A stretch of DNA of 64,000 bases from Dipteris shenzhenensis (taxonomy: Eukaryota > Polypodiophyta > Polypodiopsida > Gleicheniales): NCBI GenBank assembly GCA_047967505.1, contig CM106538.1; one strand, given 5' to 3'. The notes under the pieces are model-generated. The model was not told the origin of the DNA. It searched no databases and saw nothing but the letters and a program-made list of their open reading frames with translations. Of this stretch, positions 47,106 to 57,765 are shown one piece after another (the stretch's first letter is position 1; every line of letters starts with the position of its first letter). The position numbers and the translations under genes are program-made.

Positions 47106-48601
47106 AGAGCTGTTCGTCGCAATTGAGGAGATTTGCACGGAGGCAGTTCATGTACCTGCGGATGAACCGTGGATCATTGACAATGGTGCATAACGCCACA
47201 TGACCAGTCGAAAGGATTGGTATACCTCTCTACAGCCGGTAGGGAATGACATCCTGGTAGCAGTCGGCAATGATGCAAAATGTCTAGCAAAAGGAAAAGG
47301 TATGATTGCTCTCAAGTCAGATGGAGTTGTAAAACAGTTGTCCGATGTTCTTTATGTGCCAGATATCAAGAGGAACTTGTTGTCCATTTCCGCAATTACG
47401 AATCGGGACCTCAAAGTTCAATTCGATAAGAATGGTGCATAGATTCTAGATCTTCAAGGGAAGGTCGTTAGTAAAGGTACATGGTGCAACAACATTTATG
47501 AACTCTCAGCTTTCAGTGCTCGAGCGGATCAGTGCTCGAGCGGATGTGAAGAACACTAAGCTGTGGCATGAGAGGTTTGGTCATCTAAATGTTAGTTCTT
47601 TGAAGGAGATGCATAAAAGTGGAATGATTGCAGACCTACAAGAAATTTCAGATCTGCCCGATGTATGTGAAGCTTGCATGATGGGCAAGCAGCATCGGCG
47701 TCCCTTTCCTAAAGAGGCCAGTAGGGCAAAGGCTCCTCTAGAGCTCATTCACATGGACCTCTGCGGAAAGATGGAGACGGAAGCTTTGGGTGGTTCCTAC
47801 TACTTCATGACGCTAATCGACGACTACAGTAGAAGGATATGGATATACTTCCTGAAGACTAAAGACGAGGCTTTTAGTAGGTTCAAGGAATGGCATGTAA
47901 TGGTCGAGAAAGAAACGGGGAGGAAGGTGAAGAAGTTGAGATCAAACAAAGGTGGAGAGTTCACATCAACTGAATTCGAAAGTTACTGCAAAAGTCACGG
48001 AATCAAGAGGCAGAAACCCCCGCCACATACATCGCAGCAAAATGGAGTAGCAGAATGCAAGATGCGCATCATCTACGAAATGGGCCGGAGTATGATGAAA
48101 GGGAAAGATTTGCCAAAGACTTTTTGGGCTGAAGCATGTAACACTGCAGTTTACATCCTCAATCGTAGCTACACGAATGCTGTGAACGAGATGACTCCAC
48201 TGCAAGCCTTTTCTGGTAAAAAACCTTTAGCTGCACACTTCAGAGTTTTTGGATGTGACTATTTTGTGCATGTCCCTGATGCTACTAGGACCAAATGGGA
48301 ACCGAAGAGCCGGAAGTGTATTTTCTTGGGCTACAGTGAAGAGGTGAAGGGTTACCGTCTCTATAACCCTGTTACCAAGAAGGTAATTGTAAGTCGCGAT
48401 GTGGTCTTCTCAGAACAGCCGCATCAATTGGAGGAGGATGCTTCCTTCCCAGACAACCAGGACCAGGATATCCATCCAGTATTGCCAACAACAGCAGACC
48501 GAACCCCCCCAACGGTGCTTGGGAGGATTCAAGACAAAGAAGATGAAGAAGAGTCTGCAGAACCACAACGGCAACGGCCATTCCCGAAGTGGGTAAAGTA
48601 G
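47098..48601 (+). pseudogene. Copia protease and integrase
   Basis: The protease reads PWIIDNGA (about 47168-47191) where DSGA is expected, followed by a stop and RHMTSRKDW, then LSDVLYVPDIKRNLLSI. The frame is thrown off by two adjacent copies of CAGTGCTCGAGCGGAT (47514-47545). Integrase continues with LWHERFGHLN and CEACMMGKQ (HHCC zinc domain), then IHMDLCG (first Asp). SNKGGEF replaces SDNGGEF, so the second catalytic Asp is lost. NGVAECKMR retains the Glu. GKKPLAAHFRVFGCDYF and CIFLGYSEEVKGYRLYNP form the C-terminal part. A TAG at 48599 separates it from RT. Confidence 0.95.
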
Positions 48602-50262
48602 CTTTTGGATGGCAGAGAACCTCCAACCATTGAGGAGGAACCATCCGAACACCGCCGGTCCAAGAGATTAGAGGAGCAAAGAAGGGCGCAGGAACACTTG
48701 GTCAACTATGCTTTGATGACAGAAGTGATCCGTGCTGATGGACCCAAGTGTGTTGAAGAGGCACAGGGCGATGATAGGTGGATGAGGCTATGCAGTCGGA
48801 GTATGGCTGCATAATGAAGAACAACACTTCGGACCTTGTGGATCGACCACCAAAACACAAGGTAATCAGAACCAAGTGGGTGTACAAGACCAAGTATAAG
48901 TCCGACGGCACGTTGGATAAGTACAAGGCTCGGCTCGTGGCAAAAGGATTTGCACAGGTACATGGTTTTGATTATCAAGATAGTTTTGCTCCCACAGGTC
49001 GACTAACCACAATTCTTAGTGTTTGGGCTTTAGCTGCCCAGGGAAGTTGGCCCGTGTTTCAAATGGATGTGAAATCCGCCTTTCTGAATGGAGATCTCAA
49101 GGAGGAGGTATACGTGGAACAACCACCAGGTTTTGAGATCCCCAGTTCAGAAGGTAAAGTCTGCAAACTGAAGAAGGCACTTTACGAGCTGAAACAAGCC
49201 CCACGAGCGTGGTACCAGCGAATTGATGCCTACTTTTTGTAAAACAGGTTTAGGAGGAGCCCATCTGATGCAAATTTGTATATCTTCAGAGAAGGAGGCA
49301 AGTGTATGATCGTGGTCCTTTATGTGGACGACCTTGTCATAACAGGGAACCATGAAGAGAAGATCTCGCAGACGAAGCATTTGCTAGGAAGAGAGTTTGA
49401 AATGACAGACCTCGGACTGATGCATTTCTGTTTGGGGATTGAAGTTTGGCAGGAGCCGAAACAGATCTTCATTTCATAGCTGAAGTATGCTGGAGAGATA
49501 CTGAAGGCATTTGGCATGGCTAAGTACAAGACAGTTGGTACCCCTATGGAGGTTGACGCGAAGCTCTCAAACGAGGATTCATCACCACTGGTGGACGAAG
49601 CAAAGTATAGAAGGCTTGTGGGCAGCTCGATTTACATGTGCAACACACGGCCGGACATCAGTTTTGCGACTGGTGTACTAAGCAGGTTTTCCAATAAGCC
49701 CCGGGAGAACCATTGGAGGGCAGGGATGCGGGTGCTGAAATACATAAAAGGCACACTTGATTATGGCATCACCTATACCAAGGGCAACATCTTGACCGGA
49801 TTCTGTGACTCGGATTGGGCAGGAGACGTGGACAGCAGGAGATCAATGACAGGGTACTATTTCTCACTTGGATCTGGAGTTGTGTTGTGGGTCAGCAAGA
49901 AGCAACCCATAGTTGCTCTTTCTTCTACCGAGGCTGAGTACAAATCTGCATGCTTTGCTTCTTGCGAGGCAGTGTGGTTGAGGAGGATTTTGGGGGACAT
50001 GGGTGCAGTGCAGAACAAGCCTACGTAGTTATCATGTGACAATCAGAGTTGCATGGCGATTGCAAAGAACCTGGTGTTCCACACTTGCACAAAACACATT
50101 GAGATTCAATATCACTTTGTACGCGAGCTCAGCATGGATGGAGAGGTCGACTTAGTGTACTGTCTGACTACAGAGAATGCTACGGACATCTTCACGAAGG
50201 CTCTTGGAAGAGACTTGCTGGAGAGGCATCTGCATCGTCTTGGCATTGGGCTGAAAAAGTAA
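48602..50262 (+). pseudogene. Copia reverse transcriptase and RNase H
   Basis: The frame shifts by one base near 48785 (WM.AMQSEY; one G appears lost). RT then reads KWVYKTKYKSDG, ARLVAKGFAQ, FQMDVKSAFLNGDL (first Asp), LYELKQAPRAWY and LYVDDLVITG (YxDD intact). Stops at 49240, 49477 and 50026 interrupt it; at 49477 the family has Gln (ISQxKY), one C-to-T change away. RNase H keeps CDSDWAGD, SSTEAEY and CDNQS, then KHIEIQYHFVRE. The product ends at 50262, 30 bp before the 3' LTR. Confidence 0.95.
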
Positions 50263-50283
50263 GTTCACTTGCGGGTGGACATT

Positions 50284-50292
50284 GAGGGGAGG
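50284..50292 (+). other. Polypurine tract
   Basis: GAGGGGAGG directly before the 3' LTR TGTTAG: the plus-strand primer site. Confidence 0.9.
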
Positions 50293-51027
50293 TGTTAGAT
50301 ATCAATGCTCCACTCTCGTGTAACTATGCGCGAACCAGCTAACTCTACTTGTAAGCCCCCCATATGAGGAGAAGGCATTTGACTAGCTCAGTTATCCAGT
50401 AGGTCCTGGTTTGGACACCAGATGGGGGCCATGTGTGGCCTGATGGCTGGACGGCTTCAGATAGAGTTGGCACACCGCCAACTAGGCTACATGCAAGTGC
50501 GGGAAGGCATCCCTTGACTGACTGCACTGAGGGTAGACGGAGCATTTCCCGGGGCAGCCCACTCTCGGGTTGTGGGGCCCGTTTGGAGCCTCAGATGATC
50601 CCGGATAGCTCTGGGTCGAAGGGCAACCGTAGGTTAGTTACTCTGTTTTGCGCACCGGTTCTATCGTATGGTTAGTGCCCTATTTCGGGACCGACCCTCA
50701 GTCGACCGTTTTGGGCGGACTGGGTCGGTCACCCAATTGAGCCTAATCGACTACGACTGGTGGCTATATAAGAGCAAGCCCGTGAAGCCCATTTTATCAC
50801 TGGCTACAGTAACCCTGATTCCTTAGCATCCAGCCTCCGTCTTCTACTGTTTCCAGCATTATGCCATCGAAGCTTCTTTCATAGGAGCACACGGTTGGGA
50901 GGCAGCGCCATCTATTGTATCAGTTCTACAGTAATCAAATTTTTGATTCTCCATACTATCTTGTTTTCTCTCTTGCGTATGAGATCATGTTATCTGTTGA
51001 GCACAGACGTTGTATTATTTTCTTACA
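50293..51027 (+). repeat. 3' LTR of the Copia element
   Basis: 735 bp copy of 45465-46187, ending TCTTACA before TGCCATACATTAATGG. Confidence 0.97.
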
Positions 51028-52384
51028 TGCCATACATTAATGGAATTTCCAAGGCCAGGAGACCAAAAGTGATTCCAGGTCACCTCGTTCCATTATGGAC
51101 ATCAAAGTTCCAAATCTCAATCATAAGTATGAAAGAATTAATAACCCATCATTGTCATTTTTGAAAAGAACATCAAGGTCTTATGATTTATAAAAGACTA
51201 GTAAAAGGACATGATGCCAAAACAATATCCTTAAGCGTAGATACCTTAACCATTTCATGGAATAATGAGTAGATGAGGGGAATAAAATCATATCTTAAAC
51301 ACATATTGCCCATTAGTTCCTTGTAAGGACAAGATTCCTATAATTAGCCCTCTTGTCTCACTGGAAATGGTAGAGTAGCTAGCAAATGTCTCCCATTTAG
51401 TGAGCTTCCCTTTGTATATGAAGAGACCAATGGGGTGAAAGGGTCAGACAGTGGAGCAATCAACCAATCAGCCATGTTAGCCATTTTTCATGTTGATTTG
51501 ACATGGCAACGATCCATTAGCTATATTGCATGGCAGTCCAAGGCTACTTGGGCAACACATGTCAAGCTCATTGACACTCTTTGTAACTAGATCCAGTAGA
51601 GAAGCTTGGATTGCATACACAAAGACCATCAACATTATGCATTGTCCATTCCTTCAGCATACACAAAGACCATCAACATTATGTATTGTCCATTCCATTA
51701 GCCAAATAGTGAGTGGCATTGCCATCTAGCCCCACTTTTTATAGAATGCAAACCTGTTGCTCTATAATACCACTGATTTCAAACTTTCTGGTTTTTTGAT
51801 GCACGCCTTCAAAGGTCATTCCAACCGCCACACTTGCCATACTTATTGACAAGGGTAATCCCTATCATAGCAGCATGGATACTTTTCCCTTTTTTCAAGG
51901 GCTATTAACTTGGTGCATGCATAAAGTGTGCACATGAAGGACTCTTAAGGTATCATACACATCAATTGTATGACACCTCTCAAGGTATCATATACATCGA
52001 GTGTATGATAGCTCATAAGGTATCATACAGAAGTAACTCTCAATGGACTCTCACAATAGAGAGAATCAGAAAGGTAAATTTCGAGGTCCTACTCAACAAC
52101 TGCTTATGCCACCACACAACTGAAACTATCCTTCACATGAGAAGGAAGACCGTTCATTATCCACTTCTGAGTTTTTTGTCCACCAGGTCGAGAGAGAGAG
52201 AGAGAGAGAGAGAGATTGATTTTACTGTCGATGGGTGGTTTGGCTAGTGCAAACATAGGTTGTTGGATAAAAACTTAGAAGAGGGTGTTTTATAGCTGAT
52301 TTGATGCTATAAAATCAAAGTTCAACAAATGTTCACGAAGAAGTCAACTAGTGAATGGCAAATTTTGGCAGGTAACAAAAGCTT
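51028..52384. other. Unassigned sequence with small tandem duplications
   Basis: ACACAAAGACCATCAACATT with ATTGTCCATTCC is duplicated at about 51617 and 51660. AAGGTATCATACA repeats three times at 51947-52035. A (GA)n microsatellite lies at 52190-52215. No domain is seen. Confidence 0.6.
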
Positions 52385-52954
52385 TTAAATTACTTGAAGG
52401 AAAATGTTATGTTTTGTGGATATGGTAAGTAGAGAGGGGGAGGTCGTTGGTTCCTCGTGCAATTCAGAGGGCGTGCATTCCCAACTAACCCACGTACTAC
52501 TAGTGCGAGCCCCAAAAGATTCTGAGAAGGCAGCTTCGCTGGGCATTCGTTCTCTTAAAGTACTCGCAATCGCAAGCTGTAAAATTGCACCACTGCACGT
52601 CACAGGAACTGGGCTCGTCCGCAACGCACTCCAATGATTGCTGATGAGGTCTCTGCTTTTAGACAATTTCAATGTTGATGCACTGTCCGTCTCAGGAATC
52701 AGAGTCAGGATCCAAGCTATTGAGATGAGCATTGCGGAGAGCCTGCAAAGAGTGCGAGGCGAGATATTCTCCGCGATGCTTGCGGAGGTGCTCCCAGAAA
52801 GCATAAAAACTAATAAAACTGCAAGGGGAAACGTCAAGAATAAAAGCGGATACCCGTCCCGTCCCGCAGCCCTGGGATGCGGGGCAGCCGTTGAACGTTG
52901 CCGCAGCGTGCAGCAGCTGCAAGGCCTCAATCTTTTGCAAGTCACAACTAGCAA
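52385..52954 (-). CDS. Hypothetical 189-codon ORF with a membrane-like segment
   Basis: An uninterrupted minus-strand frame in a locally GC-richer island. It starts MLVVTCKRLRPCSCC, has a hydrophobic stretch YPLLFLTFPLAVLLVFML at about residues 35-52, and a Ser/Thr-rich remainder. No family is recognised. The same stretch has long frames on the plus strand (52404-52637, 52638-52997), so openness alone is weak evidence. It could equally be a fragment of a longer spliced gene or chance. The base composition differs clearly from both flanks. Confidence 0.25.
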   Translation of the reverse strand: MLVVTCKRLRPCSCCTLRQRSTAAPHPRAAGRDGYPLLFLTFPLAVLLVFMLSGSTSASIAENISPRTLCRLSAMLISIAWILTLIPETDSASTLKLSKSRDLISNHWSALRTSPVPVTCSGAILQLAIASTLRERMPSEAAFSESFGARTSSTWVSWECTPSELHEEPTTSPSLLTISTKHNIFLQVI

Positions 52955-53006
52955 GAAGATGACCCTTCATGCAACGCTCACTTGCCAACCTACCTAAAAG
53001 CAACAT

Positions 53007-54285
53007 AGCTAGCCTTCCAAATTGAACGCTCCTTTCACTTACCCTCCTTGGACAAGAGACACCAACATGGACCTCCTCAACCTTAACTTGAAAGCAACAT
53101 CCAAGCTAGCTTCCATACACCACACATTCATGGCCAACCTTGCAAACGAACACCACACTCCAATTATGTGGCCTCAATCTTAGCCCATGACTCTTTCACA
53201 TACAAAAAAAAAGTAAAAAATCAACGCTAGCTCAAACATTCCACCTACTCTTGCCAAACATCACACTTAGTTAGCTCCTCCCAAGCTAATGGCGTCAGTG
53301 TCCCATTCTAGACGTGACAACCATTGTTTAGTTGTTTATTTTTTGAGAGAAGGGGGATTGCCCTTTATTATCCCCATATAAGTGGAAGTTCACCCACCTC
53401 TTGAATTGGTGGTAGGTTAAGCCCCTCCCGAGTTCGTCTCTCTCATCAAATCAACATTTCCACACGCTTACTCCTGGTAATATTATATGATACTGACATG
53501 TCAACATGGGTACCCATGAACCATAATGCTCCACATTATTCTTCATCCATGTATCCAATCCTAGGGGGCACTCATGAACTGTACACAGCATGTTAGTGCA
53601 TGGAGGGGTATTATTTACATGAGGGGATTATAAAATAGTAATTTTTACGTGTAAGTTTATGGAGGGGGTGTCTAAATTTTAAGATTAAAAATGTATACAT
53701 ATAAGAGGGGGTTAATCAATTACATGAGAAAATGTAAAGATGTAAGAATAGAGGTATTTTTAAAACATGCACGTGCTATATGGGGTTTCATAACACCACC
53801 TCGACCTCAAATGGGTCATGTACTCGCATGGCATATATGTAAGGGCCTTAAGTTCTAAATTGGAACATTTTAGATTATGCTCATTTATTAAAAATTATTA
53901 TCATAGTTTAAAGCCCTTGCCCCCTATAGTTTAGGTAGACAATTCTATTTCTATTGTAATTCCCTTGTTATTTAAAGGTCCCCCACAATGCCCATTGATG
54001 ATTGCAGTCCTACATTCACCATTGTAACCACTTCTCTAGCATCCAATTCTTTATAATTCAAAGGCTTTATGTATAATCAAGTGCCAATTTTGACAATTTA
54101 TCACAAATACTACACATTCTAAATGGTTCCAAGCTATCTCAATCCGTGAAAATGTTGCTAATATTTTTGCAAATTTTAAACATTTTAAATTCACAAACCT
54201 GCAACTTGATACAGGCATGCACAAATTTTGAATCATTCTTTAATAACATTTTTATGAGCCTATGAAAGATGTGCCCTATTATCTA
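53007..54285. other. Unassigned AT-rich sequence
   Basis: No domain, terminal repeat or RNA gene seen on either strand. Confidence 0.5.
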
Positions 54286-54289
54286 ATTT

Positions 54290-55010
54290 GATGACAAAAA
54301 GAATTCACCACTTTTAGCTATACCCGAGTACCTAGAGATGTCAATGATGAACTTCTTTCTCGAAGGCACCTCCAAGGGGGTCTTTCCTTTGACTAGCTTT
54401 ATTACATTACAGTCTAGTTCAAGACATGTACAATAGGGTAGACTACCTTTACCTTGAATGACAATTGAAGATTCTTCCCTCTTAGCATACTCAAACCCAT
54501 CTCCACTATCACCTGTTCCCCATTCTTTTGGAATCTCTTGGTCGTCTTGTTAGTTGCTTGATCTCGGCTTGTCTATAGTACTCGTATTAGCTCTTCGAAA
54601 GTGAGTGCTAACTTATGTCCTCCAATCATGGTTACAATGAACCCCTTGTAGCTCGAAGGACACATATCTAGAACCAATCTAGCAATGTAGGGCAATTCCA
54701 TTTTTCGATCAGCTACCATAGTTAATCTCTACCTACTTTCACACTGATGATGTAGTCCTAGATCGGATCTCCCTCACCCATTTCCATCTTGTAAGATTGG
54801 TCTAAGGTTGAGTATTTGGAACCTTAAACATCTCCTTGATCACTTTCCACACCTCTACTAATGTCTTAATCTATTGTATGTATGGAAGGACACCATTTGT
54901 AGTAGTCTTGATTGATGATCACTAGGACCCTTATATCCCACACTACCCAATCCTAGCCTACAACTAGATCTACAATAATGCTTTGGAGCGGTCTTGATGC
55001 TTGGTGGGTT
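54290..55010 (-). pseudogene. Copia gag joined to integrase C-terminus (internal deletion)
   Basis: On the minus strand, KYSTLDQSYKMEMGEGDPI then ARLVLDMCPSSYKGFIVTMI and LALTFEELIRVL (about 54820-54560) is the Copia UBN2 gag. Immediately after it NGEQVIVEMGLSMLRGKNL (about 54540-54450) corresponds to NGVAERKNRTIVEMARSML of integrase, then VYPIVHVLN and a TPLEVPSRKKF-like block. Everything from zinc knuckle through the integrase core is missing, so the copy has a large internal deletion. Stops are frequent. Confidence 0.65.
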
Positions 55011-55924
55011 CACCTCATAAAATTTTAGTGTACCACGTGCATTCAAAAGCAAGGATATTTTAATTCAACTTTTGGAAAATATTTAACAGGATTACAATAA
55101 TAGGGGGGTTTTTAATTCAAATTTAGGAAAAAATCCATTAGTTCATAAGTAAAGAGGGGTAGTTTTGATTGGGGAATTATTTAATTGATGGTTATTTTAA
55201 ATACCCCTTGAACGCACGTGATACATAGGGTTTCTCAATAGTGCAGCCCCCAAGTCTTGATGTCTTCAGGTCTCAACTCCATTTTGATAGTGATTTGGCA
55301 AACTCCTTTGATAATGAAATGACTTTGAGCCCTCATCTTCCATACTAGATACTTGGACCCAACAAGCTCTCCAATTTCTCTGAAGTCGAGAATGGGAAAT
55401 TAACTAGCCATGAGACCATCTTGAGGTAAAATGTTGTGATTTGGGAAACTTCAATATTTTAATTGAACATTGAGCTTTCTGAATTTGGGAGGAATTCCTT
55501 GGTTCAATGATGATATGCATATGATAGCTTTCGACAAAAAGGTTGAATATGTGATCCCATTGGCTACCCTTGGATAATAGAGTAAAAACACTTTTTCTTT
55601 GAGGGACAACACAGGAGAAAAGCCTCTCTTTGGTCCTACACTCGATCAGTACGGAAAGACAACAAACAAAGCACAACATATGCATATACTATGGCAAATT
55701 CATGATCAAAGATCACATAAATTTTGTTATTCACTTCATTCTTACACATAGTTCATCAAGGAGCTTTAACACTTTCACAATAACTCCCAGTCAAGTTGTC
55801 TCTAGCATTCTTTCTTTGTGCCCCAATTTGCCACTATTGATGTGGATTGGTATAAACCTTTTGATGTTCGATGAGTGAATTGGTGTAAACCTTTAGATGT
55901 TTCTTTATTATCGTATGGAGCACT

Positions 55925-56125
55925 AACTAGAGAATAGGTAGCCTTTGCAGATTAGCAAGAACCTTCTCCCCATTCAAATAGGTCTTGTGTATTGTCCTTT
56001 GAAATAGGTAGCCTCTCTAAATTAGGTAAGAACCTTCTCTCTATTCAAATAGGTCTTGTCTATCCTCCTTAGAAATAGGTAGCCTTCACAAATAGGCAAG
56101 AACCCCATTCAAATATAGGGCTTAC
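55925..56125. repeat. Minisatellite, three copies of about 70 bp
   Basis: GAAATAGGTAGCCT, then a variable part, then AGAACCTTCTCCCCATTCAAATAGGTCTTGT-like sequence, repeated near 55933, 56002 and 56074. Confidence 0.85.
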
Positions 56126-57765
56126 AAAAAATTATATGTGCAACATTATGTCCCCTTGCCAAATATGATGCGCATTGGGGTTCAAGTACTTGCTAGTTGG
56201 AGGAGATCTAGTTTCATTAATAAGTCTCTTAGATGACTTATGGAACTCTAGGTCCATTAATGAGTCCCTGGTTATCACTATGAAGCTTCATATCTCCACT
56301 TCCGAAGAAAATAAATCATAAAACATCATGTACCATTAACAAGACTTATTAGCCTCTCTTATGTAGCATCTCAAAGCATTCATGGTCTCTTATAACTAGA
56401 TGGTACCTCCAACCATGTCCATGGGGTGTCCATGGTCCATCCTCAAACAAATCATGATTTTTATTACAAAGCAATGATGATGAATTTTTTCTTCTAATGC
56501 CATGCTTGGAAAACAATCTCTTGGGTATCTTATGGATTGGTTAGAAAAAGTATCTTATGGGTTGGTTTAAAAAATTATAGTACCCTTAAATCATCTTAAA
56601 AAAACATCATTGAATGTTGCTAAAAAGGAATACTACATCTTGCGATTCATATGTCCCTTGCATACCACAGTAAATAGTATTCTGTTTCTCATTATTGTCA
56701 ATAGTTGCAATGACAACAAAAAATCCCTTGTGATCAAGGAATTTAATGATGACACCATAGTTAGATGAAATGGTTAGAGCCATGTGGAACATTTCCATTA
56801 AGCTAGGGGGCTCCTTGGAAATTTTTTAATAAAAATATTCTCCATATTCCATTTATTAACACAACATGCAAGCTCACATGCATGCTTATCACATGTGATG
56901 CATGATGCACATAAGATGCACTAGCAAATGTATAAAAGAAAGACATCATGTATGTTGCAATGGAAGATACCAAGCTAGAGCCAAATTAAAAATTAAATTC
57001 AAACCATAGAGTGTGAGGATTGTTTTATCATTATCCTCAAGAAGCTAGAAACATCATAACTTGGTTAATAAATGCTCCATCCTATAGTAGCACCTTGTGC
57101 AATGGCCTAAGAAGTACATACAATAGGTTAGAAATTCAGACATATAAAAAATGGAAAAGTATTTACCTTAGGCTTAAACAATTACAAAGACAAATGCAAA
57201 GTATAAGATTGTATTTGAAGAACCATCAATCACTCTAGTGGTTTTGATTGAGACATGCCTTGAGAACATAAGATATGCTCTCTCTTGCCAAAGATCCAAA
57301 GGTGTTTATCATCAACTATACTATAAATCCCATCAATGCCCTCCTTAGTGTGACTAAATTTAGAACTAAAAGATATACACCCACCATCTAGTTGGTTTGT
57401 TTGAGTTTGATAAGAATGAGAAGAAGTGAACAAGTCTCTCATTTTGAAAACACCACACGTCATGGGTGATGGCGATTGAATATTCATTTCCCAACATGAA
57501 AGCTACGTGATTATGAGAGCACTCTAGGTGTAACTGCATCTAGATATCTTTAGAAATGATGTGGTGTGATCGATCCTATGACATGGACTCTTGCTACAAT
57601 TGAACTTATAGCTTTCTCTAAACAAACAGTGCAAGCAACCACATGACTCTAGAAAAGGATGGTTCTTAGAACTATGAACTACTAGAAATCGAGAGAAAAT
57701 TTTGTTACAGGTGATATAACACCTCACAAATAGAATGAATTGGAAACATGCATATTGATATAGAT
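56126..57765. other. Unassigned sequence before a Copia relic
   Basis: May include the degraded gag of the downstream Copia relic, but no motif is readable. No LTR partner for 60678 was found here. Confidence 0.4.

Larger units (their letters stand above)
45465..51027 (+). mobile_element. Complete but inactive Copia LTR retrotransposon
   Basis: Two LTRs (45465-46187 and 50293-51027) both begin TGTTAGATATC and end TTTTCTTACA. The primer-binding site follows the 5' LTR and a polypurine tract GAGGGGAGG precedes the 3' LTR. Between them lie gag, protease, integrase, RT and RNase H, in the Copia order (integrase before RT). Flanking pentamers CACCA and TGCCA differ at two positions. Both can derive from CGCCA by opposite CpG transitions, so a decayed target duplication is likely. 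Multiple stops, a 16-bp duplication and at least one single-base deletion destroy the polyprotein. Confidence 0.97.
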
